Shown: piece by piece, positions 1-7,769 of the stretch
Position numbering within the stretch: position 1 is the first letter of the stretch
Layout: each line of letters starts with the position of its first letter
Assembly: GCF_000717185.1 (NCBI RefSeq)
Contig: NZ_JNYE01000001.1
Location: 160,047-224,046, forward strand
Reading direction: 5' to 3'
DNA length: 64,000 nucleotides
DNA from: Kitasatospora phosalacinea
GTDB lineage: Bacteria > Actinomycetota > Actinomycetes > Streptomycetales > Streptomycetaceae
Made by a program: the position numbers and the translations under genes
Notes under the pieces: model-generated
Seen by the model: only the letters and a program-made list of their open reading frames with translations
Databases searched by the model: none
What the model was told of the DNA's origin: nothing

Positions 1-47
1 ACCTATTGCATGCCATGCAATCGCTCTACCAACTGAGCTATAGCCCC
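1..47 (-). tRNA. tRNA-Ala(GGC), first copy, cut by window edge
   Basis: The visible 47 bases are identical to the 5' two thirds of the complete tRNA-Ala at 86-158, including the acceptor 5' strand, the D arm and an anticodon loop reading GGC. The 3' part lies outside the window. The two copies are only 38 bases apart, so they are probably co-transcribed leftward. Confidence 0.85.
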
Positions 48-85
48 GCGACACTGACGACCACTCACGGACCACCGGTGCGGAG

Positions 86-158
86 TGGAGCTAAGGAGAA
101 TCGAACTCCTGACCTATTGCATGCCATGCAATCGCTCTACCAACTGAGCTATAGCCCC
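86..158 (-). tRNA. tRNA-Ala(GGC)
   Basis: Read on the minus strand this folds as a 73-base cloverleaf. The acceptor GGGGCTA pairs with TAGCTCC, the anticodon stem is ATTGC/GCAAT with loop ATGGCAT giving anticodon GGC, and the T loop TTCGATT sits on stem AGGAG/CTCCT. The discriminator is A and no CCA is encoded. It decodes GCC, a major alanine codon in this GC-rich genome. Confidence 0.95.
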
Positions 159-289
159 GCAGTTCCGCGACTCCCGCCCCCGGTTTCCCGTCTGCGTTCC
201 TCGCTGCGAACGAGGAAGACTCTAGCTGGTCAGAGCCGGAACTGTGAAATCCGGGTCGTTCGGCCGTCAGGTCTCGCCGCGGGCCCGCC

Positions 290-937
290 TCAGGTCTCGT
301 CGCCGATGACCGGCTGCGGCAGCGTGCCCGCGTTGTGCTCCAGCAGCCGCCACCCGCGCGAGTCCTGGCCGAGCACCGACCAGCAGCAGTTGGAGAGACC
401 GCCGAAGCGCTCCCACAGCTCCGGCTCCAGGCCCAGCATCCGACCGATCATGGTGCGGATGGTGCCGCCGTGGCTGACCACCACCAGGGTGCCGCCCTCC
501 GGCAGCTTGTCCACCGCGTCCAGCACCACCGGGACGGCCCGGTCGGCCACCTCGGTGGCCAGCTCGCCGCCGCCGCGCCGCACCTGCTCGCCCTTCGACC
601 ACGCCTCGAACTGCTCCGGGTAGCGGGCCTGGATCTCGGTCTTGGTGAGCCCCTGCCACTCCCCCGCGTACGCCTCCCGCAGGCCCTCGTGGTGGTGCGC
701 TTCGAGGCCGGTGAGCGCGGCGAGCTCGGCGGCGGTGCGCCGAGCCCGCTGCAGGTCGGAGGAGACCAGCAGGTCGGGCCGGAGCCCGGCGAGCAGTCGA
801 GCCGCCCGCTGGGCCTGGAAGACGCCCTGGTCGGTGAGCTCGATGTCCGTCGTGCCCTGGAACCGCGCTTCGAGGTTCCAGGAGGTCTGGCCGTGCCGCC
901 AGAGGACGATGCGCGGCCAGGCCCCGACCCGGCTCAG
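290..937 (-). CDS. histidine phosphatase family protein (GpgP-like), apparent CTG start
   Basis: A 215-residue histidine phosphatase. The catalytic WRHGQT motif places the phospho-accepting histidine at residue 15, and the second conserved histidine is in SHGG near residue 156. It directly follows rsfS. In Mycobacterium the gene in this position after nadD and rsfS is the glucosyl-3-phosphoglycerate phosphatase GpgP, so the same substrate is plausible here, but that is inference from position. In the reading frame there is no ATG, GTG or TTG between a point deep inside rsfS and the catalytic motif. The only sensible start is a CTG that overlaps the rsfS stop as CTGA, the arrangement normally seen as ATGA or GTGA. 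The enzyme family is certain; the start codon is not proven. Confidence 0.85.
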   Translation of the reverse strand: MSRVGAWPRIVLWRHGQTSWNLEARFQGTTDIELTDQGVFQAQRAARLLAGLRPDLLVSSDLQRARRTAAELAALTGLEAHHHEGLREAYAGEWQGLTKTEIQARYPEQFEAWSKGEQVRRGGGELATEVADRAVPVVLDAVDKLPEGGTLVVVSHGGTIRTMIGRMLGLEPELWERFGGLSNCCWSVLGQDSRGWRLLEHNAGTLPQPVIGDET

Positions 938-1371
938 AGGTCGCCCCCGGAGACGGCGTTGCCGGCCGCGTCGGTGACGGCGTTCTCCGGCCGGTTGCGG
1001 GTGGCCAGCGCGTCCTCCGGGATCGGCAGCTCGGGGCAGTCCTTCCACAGGCGGTCGAGCGAGTAGAAGGAGCGCTCCTCGGAGTGCTGGACGTGCACCA
1101 CGATGTCCAGGTAGTCGAGCAGGATCCAACGGCCCTCGCGCTCGCCCTCCCGGCGCACCGGCTTCACGTCGAGCTTCTCGCGCAGTTGGTCCTCGATCTC
1201 CTCCGCGATCGCCCGCACCTGGCGGTCGTTGGCGGCGGAGGCGATCAGGAAGGCGTCGGTGATCGACAGCACCTCGCTGACGTCGAAGGCGATGATGTCG
1301 TGCGCCAGCTTGTCGGCCGCCGCCTGCGCGGCGACGGTGATCAGTTCCTGGCTTCGGTCGGTGACGGTCAC
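934..1371 (-). CDS. rsfS: ribosome silencing factor RsfS
   Basis: A 145-residue RsfS/Iojap family protein. It binds ribosomal protein L14 on the large subunit and blocks subunit joining when nutrients are short. The conserved core is visible, with FDVSEVLSITDAFLIAS near the N-terminus and GRWILLDYLDIVVHV plus YSLDRLW further on. The GTG start is preceded by GGAAGAG at a suitable distance. It lies downstream of the LCP gene but behind a strong hairpin, so it may have its own promoter in the 55 bases before the start, and it is translationally coupled to the histidine phosphatase through a 4-base overlap. Length and position match the family in other actinobacteria. Confidence 0.95.
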   Translation of the reverse strand: MTVTDRSQELITVAAQAAADKLAHDIIAFDVSEVLSITDAFLIASAANDRQVRAIAEEIEDQLREKLDVKPVRREGEREGRWILLDYLDIVVHVQHSEERSFYSLDRLWKDCPELPIPEDALATRNRPENAVTDAAGNAVSGGDL

Positions 1372-1425
1372 GATGCTCTTCCGGATCGGCTGTGGGGATA
1401 CCCTCCCAGGATCTCATGAACGCGA

Positions 1426-1460
1426 CGGAGCCCCCGAGCGTTTTCCGTCCGGGGGCTCCG
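1426..1460 (-). terminator. hairpin between LCP gene and rsfS
   Basis: An 11-bp perfect stem (CGGAGCCCCCG with CGGGGGCTCCG) around a 13-base loop, about 90 bases after the LCP stop codon. There is no T run. It would end or attenuate the nadD-LCP transcript before rsfS. Confidence 0.6.
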
Positions 1461-1548
1461 ACCGCGCCTTCGCGGCGCCCTGCTGGGTCCTGCCGGGTCC
1501 TGCCGGACCCCCGCCGGGCCTTCTACCGGGCCCTGCTCCGAGTCGTCC

Positions 1549-3630
1549 TCACTGCGTCTTCTGCGCCAACGGCTGGTAGTCCTTGCCGACCACCAGGACG
1601 AGGTCCGCGTTCTGCGCCTCGGTGGCCTTCTTCACCACCGAGTCCGGCAGGTTCATGCTGGTGGCGAGGGTGAGGGCCGCGGGCCGCATGGCGTCGTCGG
1701 TGTAGCGGATCTCGGAGGTCGCCTGCTCGGGCCCCTTCGCGCTGGAGGGCAGCACGTCCATGCCCGCGTTGATGACCGCGGCCTGCGCGCCCGTCCCCGA
1801 GACGTCGCTGCCGGAGGCGTTGACCATGGCGACGCGGGTGGAACCGCCGGTGCCCTTGGCACTGCCGATGGTGCCGCCGAGGATCTCCTTCACCTGCACG
1901 CCCGCCGTGGCGTCGTCCAGCGTGCCGTCGGCCTTGGCGGTGAGCTTGGCGGTGGACAGGTGCCCCGCCTTCGCCTGCTTGGCCAGGTTGACCAGCACGC
2001 CGGCCAGTGCGCTCTCCGGGAGCGACGGGTCGGCGACCGAGTTCATCCGGTGCACGTCGTCGGTGGCGTCGGCCATGGTGGTCGGCATGGTGCTGATCAC
2101 CGCGGCCAGCACCTGCCCGAAGCGGGCGAGCTGGGCGTCCCGGCCCTCACCGGGCGCCTGCAGGGTCGCGTAGGCGACGGCGGCGTGCCCGTTCAGCAGG
2201 ACGTCCTTGCCCGCCGCGGCGAGCACCTTGCCGTTCGGCTTGTTGTCCTCGCGCACCTCGGCGTTGGTGTCCACCCTGATGCCGCCGAGCTGGGAGACCA
2301 GCAGCAGCAGGTACGGGGTGTCCAGCCGCCAGGTGCCGGCCACCTTGGCGCCGAGCACCGCGGACAGGCCCTCGCGGGTGGCGAAGGCGCCGATCTCGTC
2401 CAGGGACTCGCCGACCGTGGTGCTGGAGGAGTCCCCGTTGCTGGGCAGCTGCAGGTTGTCCGGCAGCAGCAGCACGGTCGCCTTCTTCCCGCCCTCGTCG
2501 TCGACCAGCAGGGCCGTGGTGACCTCGCCCTCCGGGTCGCGGAGGTGGACCACGTTCACGTACCGCCCGCCGACCGCCGCGGACGCGTCGTCACCGCCGC
2601 CGAACTTCCCGGTCCACCACAGGTAGCCCGTCCCGCCGGCCGCCAGCACCACCGCCGCCACCAGCAGCGAGACCAGCCGGTTGCGCAGCCGCCGCCGCCG
2701 CTCGGCCCGCACCTCGCTGCGCGACTCGGCGAACTTCAGCCAGTCGATCGCGTCCTCGGACTCCTCCGTCTGCTCGTCGACGAAGCTGAACTCGCCCGTG
2801 GTGTACGAGTCGCCGCCCTTGGCCTTCGCCCGGGCCGCCGCGGCCGCCCCCCGCCCGCCGACCAGCTCGGACGGCTCCTCCGCCGCGCCCCCCACCGACG
2901 CGGCCCCCGCAGCCGCACCCGTGCCCGCACCCGGACGCGTCCGCGGCGGCACCACCGCAGCACCCGCACCCGCACCCGCACCCGCACCCGGGACGGCCAC
3001 CGGGCTCACCGGAGGCGCCGAACGCCCCGCCGCCTGCCCAGGCACCTGCCCGGGAGCCGCCACCGGGGACGGCGCCGCCCCCTGCGGGTGCAGCCCCTGC
3101 GCGGGCTGCTGCTGCCCGTAGTAGGCGTCGTACGGCTGCTGCCCGTACGCCTCCCCACCCGTCTGCCCGCCGAACTGCCCCTCGTAGCCGCGCTGTTCGA
3201 ACCCCTGCGGCTCGTACCCGCCCTGCTCGTAGCCGCCCTGCTCGTAGCCGGACTGCTCGTAGCCGGACTGCTCGTACCCGCCCTGCCGGTAGCCGCCCTG
3301 CTCGTAGCCCTGCGCCGGGTACCCGGGCGCCGCGGCCTGCTGCCCGCCGCCGTAGGGGTCCTGCGGGTACGCCCCGGGCTGCTGCTGGTACGGGGAGCCG
3401 TACTGGTCGTACTGACCGCCCTGCCCGTACGCGGGCTGCTGGCCGTAACCCTGTTGCGGCTGCTCGTAGTCGTCGTACCCCTCGTACCCCTGCTGCTGCG
3501 CGTACCCCTGCTGCTGCTCGTGGTAGCCGGACTGCGGCTGCTGCTGGGGGTGCTGGGGCTGCTGCGGCCGCCGGGGCTGGGACTGGGGTTGCTGGCCGAA
3601 CCAGTTCTGGTCGTCGGACGTTCCGGTCAC
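1549..3630 (-). CDS. LytR-CpsA-Psr-like membrane protein with LytR_C domain; catalytic residues apparently lost
   Basis: A 693-residue protein. The GTG start is chosen because GGGAGGG lies just upstream. Residues 1 to about 230 are low complexity, rich in Gln, Gly, Tyr and Pro, with a run of five-residue repeats of the type GYEQG/GYEQS around residues 107-150. One membrane segment follows the basic stretch RRRRLRNR near residue 315. Residues about 345-580 resemble an LCP domain (LLVSQLGGIRVD, then LLNGHAAVAYATL and LARFGQVLAAVI), and residues about 595-690 are a LytR_C domain. Active LCP enzymes, which attach teichoic-acid-type polymers to peptidoglycan, carry several conserved Arg and Asp residues. 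Here the SDT, PRD and YVR-type motifs are replaced, so activity is doubtful. In S. coelicolor I recall the LCP protein PdtA at this locus acting in spore-wall polymer attachment. It follows nadD by 19 bases. Confidence 0.8.
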   Translation of the reverse strand: MTGTSDDQNWFGQQPQSQPRRPQQPQHPQQQPQSGYHEQQQGYAQQQGYEGYDDYEQPQQGYGQQPAYGQGGQYDQYGSPYQQQPGAYPQDPYGGGQQAAAPGYPAQGYEQGGYRQGGYEQSGYEQSGYEQGGYEQGGYEPQGFEQRGYEGQFGGQTGGEAYGQQPYDAYYGQQQPAQGLHPQGAAPSPVAAPGQVPGQAAGRSAPPVSPVAVPGAGAGAGAGAAVVPPRTRPGAGTGAAAGAASVGGAAEEPSELVGGRGAAAAARAKAKGGDSYTTGEFSFVDEQTEESEDAIDWLKFAESRSEVRAERRRRLRNRLVSLLVAAVVLAAGGTGYLWWTGKFGGGDDASAAVGGRYVNVVHLRDPEGEVTTALLVDDEGGKKATVLLLPDNLQLPSNGDSSSTTVGESLDEIGAFATREGLSAVLGAKVAGTWRLDTPYLLLLVSQLGGIRVDTNAEVREDNKPNGKVLAAAGKDVLLNGHAAVAYATLQAPGEGRDAQLARFGQVLAAVISTMPTTMADATDDVHRMNSVADPSLPESALAGVLVNLAKQAKAGHLSTAKLTAKADGTLDDATAGVQVKEILGGTIGSAKGTGGSTRVAMVNASGSDVSGTGAQAAVINAGMDVLPSSAKGPEQATSEIRYTDDAMRPAALTLATSMNLPDSVVKKATEAQNADLVLVVGKDYQPLAQKTQ

Positions 3631-3649
3631 GTCGTCCCTCCCGGGGGCA

Positions 3650-4345
3650 TCAAGGCCGGGCCGACGCGTACAGCGCCCGCTTGTGGATGTATCGGACCAC
3701 GCCGTCCGGCACCAGGTACCAGATGGGTTCGCCCTTGGCGACGCGCATCCGGCAGTCGGTGGAGGAGATGGCGAGTGCGGGCACCTCGACCAGCGAGACC
3801 CCGCCGACCGGCAGGCCGGTGTCGGAGAGAGTATGGCCCGGCCGGGTGCAGCCGATGAAGTGCGCGAGGTCGAAGAGTTCCTCGGAGGAGCGCCAGGAGA
3901 TGATCTGGGCGAGGGCGTCGGCACCGGTGATGAAGAAGAGTTCGGCGTCGGGGTGGAGGCTGCGGAGCTCGCGCAGGGTGTCGACGGTGTAGGTGGGGCC
4001 GTCGCGGTCGACGTCGATCCGGCTGACCGAGAACTGCGGGTTCTCGGCGGTGGCGATCACCGTCATCAGGTAGCGGTCCTCGGCCGACGAGACCTGCCGG
4101 TCGGACTTCTGCCAGGGCTGCCCGGTGGGGACGAAGACCACCTCGTCCAGTTGGAAGGCGCTCGCCACCTCGCTCGCGGCGACCAGGTGCCCGTGGTGGA
4201 TGGGGTCGAAGGTGCCGCCCATCACGCCCAGCCGTCGCCTGCGCGCACCGCCGTCCGGTGTCGGGGTGGCGTCCGGCGCCGGGGTGCCCGGCGCGGAGGT
4301 GCCCGGCGCCACGTTCGTCCCGGAGGTCTCGACCTGCTCTCTCAT
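3650..4345 (-). CDS. nadD: nicotinate-nucleotide adenylyltransferase
   Basis: A 231-residue NadD that joins ATP and nicotinate mononucleotide to make deamido-NAD in cytoplasmic NAD synthesis. The nucleotidyltransferase signature [11 protein letters not shown] is at residues 43-53 and the second signature ISSTDCR starts at residue 193. The first 36 residues are a Pro/Thr/Gly-rich extension before the catalytic fold. The ATG at 4345 was chosen because AAGGTG lies about 10 bases upstream and the longer reading frame runs into a tandem repeat. It is the first gene of a nadD-LCP pair that leads into rsfS, an arrangement shared with other actinobacteria. Confidence 0.95.
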   Translation of the reverse strand: MREQVETSGTNVAPGTSAPGTPAPDATPTPDGGARRRRLGVMGGTFDPIHHGHLVAASEVASAFQLDEVVFVPTGQPWQKSDRQVSSAEDRYLMTVIATAENPQFSVSRIDVDRDGPTYTVDTLRELRSLHPDAELFFITGADALAQIISWRSSEELFDLAHFIGCTRPGHTLSDTGLPVGGVSLVEVPALAISSTDCRMRVAKGEPIWYLVPDGVVRYIHKRALYASARP

Positions 4346-4400
4346 GGCGCCACACCTTACGCGACCCGGATGTACCGGGGGATTCCGCCCGTCGGCGCTC

Positions 4401-4482
4401 CCCGGCCGCACCACGGGCGCTTCCCGGCCGCACCACGGGCGCTTCCCGGCCGCACCACGGCGCTGCCCGGCCGCACCGCGCT
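4401..4482. repeat. 22-bp tandem repeat upstream of nadD
   Basis: Three nearly exact copies and one partial copy of a 22-base unit beginning CCCGGCCGCACCACGGGCG lie head to tail at 4401, 4423, 4445 and 4466. No protein-coding role is apparent. They sit between nadD and a small membrane-protein gene. Confidence 0.85.
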
Positions 4483-4559
4483 CCGCCACCCCGGGGGCCG
4501 CGGTGCGCGGCGGACGGGGCAGCGGCGCGAAGGACCGGCTACCGGCTACCGGCCGCGGC

Positions 4560-4712
4560 TCAGCGGTCGCGGTTGAAGCGGGTGGTGATGAACAGCAGGA
4601 GCAGCAGGATGAACAGCGCCGAGCCGCCCGTCAGCAGGGGGTTGAGGCTGTCGTGGTTGCCGCCCCCCTCCTCGGCGAGGCGGGCGATGACGGGCAGGGC
4701 AGCAGAGCTCAT
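4560..4712 (-). CDS. small single-pass membrane protein (50 aa)
   Basis: A 50-residue protein with an N-terminal segment ending [17 protein letters not shown], one hydrophobic helix ([13 protein letters not shown]) and a short basic tail RFNRDR. I recall proteins of this size and ending encoded near nadD and proA in Streptomyces, which is why this short frame is called and started at the ATG at 4712. A longer in-frame reading would add an Arg-rich shadow-like leader and is not favoured. Function is unknown. The strictly basic end after the helix predicts an inner-face C-terminus. Confidence 0.75.
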   Translation of the reverse strand: MSSAALPVIARLAEEGGGNHDSLNPLLTGGSALFILLLLLFITTRFNRDR

Positions 4713-4977
4713 GATCGGCGGGACCTTCTCGGCTCGGTGTGAGGACCAGGCGGTCACGGACCGTGCGGCCCGCGCGCTCATCGTACGGGGGCCCGAGACG
4801 CAACCGCGCGGCGGCCCACCGCGTCTGACCACCCATGAGCCGTCGACGCGGTCCCGGCCCGAAAGCACACCCAGCCCGCACCCAGCCCGAGCCCGCTCCC
4901 GGTTCGACCCGATCGGCGCGACCCGAGCCCGCTCCCGGCGCGCCCCGAGGCGTTCGGCGCCCGGGCCGCGGCCCGGT

Positions 4978-5205
4978 TCAGCCCAGGTCGTCGGCGGTGC
5001 GCCCGGCCGTCCCGGCCCGCTCGGCCCCGCTGGCGGCTTCGCGCGCCGCGTCGCGCTTGGCGCCGTCGCGGCCGGCCCTGGCCAGCGCCCACACCATCAG
5101 GCCGACCCCGACGAAGGAGGCGATCAGGATGAACCGCAGGAACAGACCGGGGCCGTTCTCGTTGGAGATCGGTCCGGCGAGCTGGACCAGGGCGGCAGTG
5201 GACAT
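4978..5205 (-). CDS. small membrane protein (75 aa)
   Basis: A 75-residue protein. The ATG at 5205 is chosen because AAGGAG lies a few bases upstream. The first 18 residues are polar, followed by one membrane helix (LFLRFILIASFVGVGLMVWA, about residues 20-42) and a charged tail rich in Arg, Ala and Asp (GRDGAKRDAAREAASG). The family is not recognised. It stands divergent from the M48 peptidase gene and could be a partner of a membrane complex; nothing in the sequence says which. Confidence 0.75.
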   Translation of the reverse strand: MSTAALVQLAGPISNENGPGLFLRFILIASFVGVGLMVWALARAGRDGAKRDAAREAASGAERAGTAGRTADDLG

Positions 5206-5441
5206 CACGGGCTCCTTGTTCGGTACGGCAGAGCCAGCGTAGTCCCGTTTACGGCCGCCCCGACCCCGCGGCCCCCGGGTGTCGGTGGGGCGTCCGCGAG
5301 GGGCACCCGGGTCTCCCCGACCGGGGTGCGGACGGCGTAGCGTGACCGCGGGGACGAGTACGGACACACCGACGTTGAAGTGGAAAGCAGCGGGGGCCGG
5401 CCAGGGAGCCGGTGCCGGCGTCGATCCAGGAGAGGTACTCA

Positions 5442-6515
5442 ATGACCGACATGACCAAGGGTTCCGCGCCGAGCCGCCGCCAGCGCTTCCCGGAGATCTC
5501 CACCCGGGCCTGGGAGCACCCGGCGGACCGTTCCGGCCTGGTGGCGATGCGCAAGCTCAGCGGCTTCGACGACGTCCTGAAGAAGCTGGCCGGCCTGGTG
5601 TCGGAGCGCAGCGTGCGCCTGATGTTCCTGGCCACCGCGGTCAAGACCTCGGAGCGCCAGTTCCCGGAGCTGTACGACATGGTGCGGGACGCCGCGTACG
5701 TCCTGGACCTGGACAAGGTCCCGGACCTGTACGTCTCCCAGGACCCGAAGGTCAACGCGTACTGCATCGGCATGGACACCCCGGTGATCGTGGTCACCAC
5801 CGGCCTGGTCGAGCTGATGGACGAGGAGGAGCTGCGCGCGGTGATCGGCCACGAGGTCGGTCACGCGATGTCGGGGCACGCCGTCTACCAGACCATGCTG
5901 CTGATCCTCACCAACCTGGCGACCCGGGTCGCCTGGATACCGCTGGGCAACCTGGCGATCATGGCGCTGATCACCGCGCTCAAGGAGTGGTTCCGCAAGG
6001 CGGAGCTGTCCAGCGACCGGGCCGGTCTGCTGGCGGGGCAGGACCTGCAGGCGTCGATGCGGTCGCTGATGAAGCTGGCCGGCGGCGCGCACATGGCCGA
6101 GATGAACGTGGACGCGTTCCTGGAGCAGGCCGCCGAGTACGACAAGGCGGGCGACCTGCGCGACAGCGTGCTGAAGCTGCTCCAGGTGCTGCCGCAGTCG
6201 CACCCGTTCGCGGTGGTGCGGGTGGCCAAGCTGAAGAAGTGGGCGGAGAGCGAGGAGTACCGCTCGATCATGGCCGGGGCGTACCCGCGCCGCGGCGACG
6301 ACCCGGAGGCCTCGGTCAGCGCGCAGTGGAAGGCCGCCGCCGAGTCGTACTCGCAGTCGATGAAGGACAGCAAGGACCCGCTGATGGGCCTGCTGCGCGA
6401 CCTGGGCAACGGCGTCGGCACGGTCGGCGGCAAGCTCCGCGACACCTTCACCGGCGCGGGCCGCGGCAACGGCAGCGGTGGCGGCGACCAGGAGGGCAGC
6501 GACTCGCAGGGCTGA
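5442..6515 (+). CDS. M48 family zinc metallopeptidase
   Basis: A 357-residue membrane-associated peptidase of the HtpX/M48 type. The zinc motif HEVGH is at residues 137-141, and a third ligand is expected in the ELSSDRAG segment near residue 190. One or two hydrophobic helices lie between them (about residues 150-178). The N-terminal part is a soluble helical region and the last 60 residues are Gly- and Ser-rich. The ATG is preceded by CCAGGAGAGG. It is the only plus-strand gene in this part of the window and stands alone, divergent from the 75-residue membrane protein and convergent with the next gene. By family it would cut membrane or misfolded proteins; the substrate is not known. Confidence 0.9.
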   Translation: MTDMTKGSAPSRRQRFPEISTRAWEHPADRSGLVAMRKLSGFDDVLKKLAGLVSERSVRLMFLATAVKTSERQFPELYDMVRDAAYVLDLDKVPDLYVSQDPKVNAYCIGMDTPVIVVTTGLVELMDEEELRAVIGHEVGHAMSGHAVYQTMLLILTNLATRVAWIPLGNLAIMALITALKEWFRKAELSSDRAGLLAGQDLQASMRSLMKLAGGAHMAEMNVDAFLEQAAEYDKAGDLRDSVLKLLQVLPQSHPFAVVRVAKLKKWAESEEYRSIMAGAYPRRGDDPEASVSAQWKAAAESYSQSMKDSKDPLMGLLRDLGNGVGTVGGKLRDTFTGAGRGNGSGGGDQEGSDSQG

Positions 6516-6603
6516 GCAACCGCCCGCACCCGCCCCCGCCCCCGCAAGCTCGGCCGCCCGCGCAACCGGGCCCGCAGCAGCAGCCGCTCCGGCCGCTCCG
6601 GGA

Positions 6604-7662
6604 TCAGCCGGTGATCGGCCCCAGCACCCCGCAGGACTGCCAGGCCGGCCGCGCGTGGTCGGCCGGGTCCACGGCGGGCGGGGTGCTCGGGCGGACGCCC
6701 GCCGCGGTGGCCAGCAGCGGCTGCAGGTAGGCGCTCTGCCCGGCCGCGCAGGAGCTGGGCCCGGCCTGCACGGCGGCGTCGACCACCCGCAGCCGGCCGA
6801 TGTCGAGGTCGGTGCGGTCGATCTGGATGCGCACCGCCCGGCGCACCGCGTACAGGGTGACCGACGGGTCGCTGGTGGTGCCGGCCGGGCGCAGCGCGTA
6901 CACCAGGGTGTGGTCGGTGGTGATCTCCAGGGTGTCGCCGTTGAGCTCGCCGATGCGGACGGTGCCGGCGGCCTTGACGGTGTCGGCGGCGAGGGCGATC
7001 TGCCCGGGGTCGAAGCGCACCATCCAGCCGGTGGCGGCGTGGTGCTGGTCGTCGCGGGGCGAGTTGGTGCTGTCGTCGTACTGCGCGAGTTCCCCGGCCG
7101 TGACCAGGGCGCGGACCTGTTCGGTCTCGTTGGCGGCCAGGGTGGCCGGGGCCAGCTCGGAGGCCACCAGGTAGTGCTGGACGGAGTCCAGGGCCCGCTG
7201 CACCTGGGAGCCGGTGAAGTGGGCGGTGGCGGTAGCGGTCGGCAGCCCGAGCCCGGCCGGGCCGTCCGCGTACCCGGGGGGCAGCCCGGCGAACGGGTTC
7301 GCGTGGTCGGCGGTCGCGGTGACCGTCCCGGCGGGGGCGAGCGGGGTGAGGCTGACGGTCAGCTGGGTGCCGCTGGGCGGCGCGACCTCGCCGCGCGGGG
7401 AGCTGATCCCGAAGTAGACGGCGGCGGCGAACGCCAGCGCGACCACCAGCAGCAGGGCGATGGCCTGCCGGGGCATCCCCAGCCAGCCCCAGCCGCGCGG
7501 CCGGGTGGCCCGTCCGAGGGCGCCGGACAGCCGCTCCTGCGCGGACAGCTCCTGGATCCGGGCAGCTCGGACGAACGATTCGTCGAAGACGACGGACCGG
7601 AACTCGTCATCGTTGGAACCACCCTCGGGCGTGCCCCCAGGAGGCTCGCGCGGGTCACCCAT
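6604..7662 (-). CDS. single-pass membrane protein with FDESFVR motif (paralogue of next gene)
   Basis: A 352-residue protein. The N-terminal cytoplasmic part carries VVFDESFVR at residues 24-32, one membrane helix follows (about residues 66-88), and the remaining 260 residues form an extracytoplasmic domain with two cysteines near the end. The gene immediately upstream encodes a shorter protein with the same N-terminal motif and topology, so the two are paralogues. A related pair sits at the same locus in S. coelicolor. I recall one member being linked to the spore-wall or polymer-synthesis machinery, which would fit the nearby LCP gene; treat this as a lead only. The ATG at 7662 lacks a clear Shine-Dalgarno sequence. 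Confidence 0.85.
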   Translation of the reverse strand: MGDPREPPGGTPEGGSNDDEFRSVVFDESFVRAARIQELSAQERLSGALGRATRPRGWGWLGMPRQAIALLLVVALAFAAAVYFGISSPRGEVAPPSGTQLTVSLTPLAPAGTVTATADHANPFAGLPPGYADGPAGLGLPTATATAHFTGSQVQRALDSVQHYLVASELAPATLAANETEQVRALVTAGELAQYDDSTNSPRDDQHHAATGWMVRFDPGQIALAADTVKAAGTVRIGELNGDTLEITTDHTLVYALRPAGTTSDPSVTLYAVRRAVRIQIDRTDLDIGRLRVVDAAVQAGPSSCAAGQSAYLQPLLATAAGVRPSTPPAVDPADHARPAWQSCGVLGPITG

Positions 7663-7769
7663 GACACCAGGGTAGACTCGCTGGCCGCCCGCGACGAGGG
7701 CACGCGGGTAACGAGCGCGCGACGGTACGTCACCGACGGCCGGGGTGGGCGGGGGACGGCCGGGATCCG

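Noticed and set aside
1..158. Tandem tRNA-Ala genes as an attachment site for an integrative element
   Set aside because: No integrase, excisionase or truncated tRNA copy is visible in the window, and the neighbouring genes are conserved core genes. The tandem copies are ordinary duplicated tRNA genes.
1960..3858. Long plus-strand open frames of 500-1650 codons opposite LCP, rne, pepN, acnA and other genes
   Set aside because: They are antisense or out-of-frame shadows caused by high GC content; their translations are Arg/Gly/Ala/Pro-rich or mirror-like, lack family motifs and lie over well-recognised genes.
4401..4482. CRISPR array
   Set aside because: The units are tandem without unique spacers and there are no cas genes; it is a minisatellite. 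The same holds for the repeats at 8511-8610 and 50672-50729.
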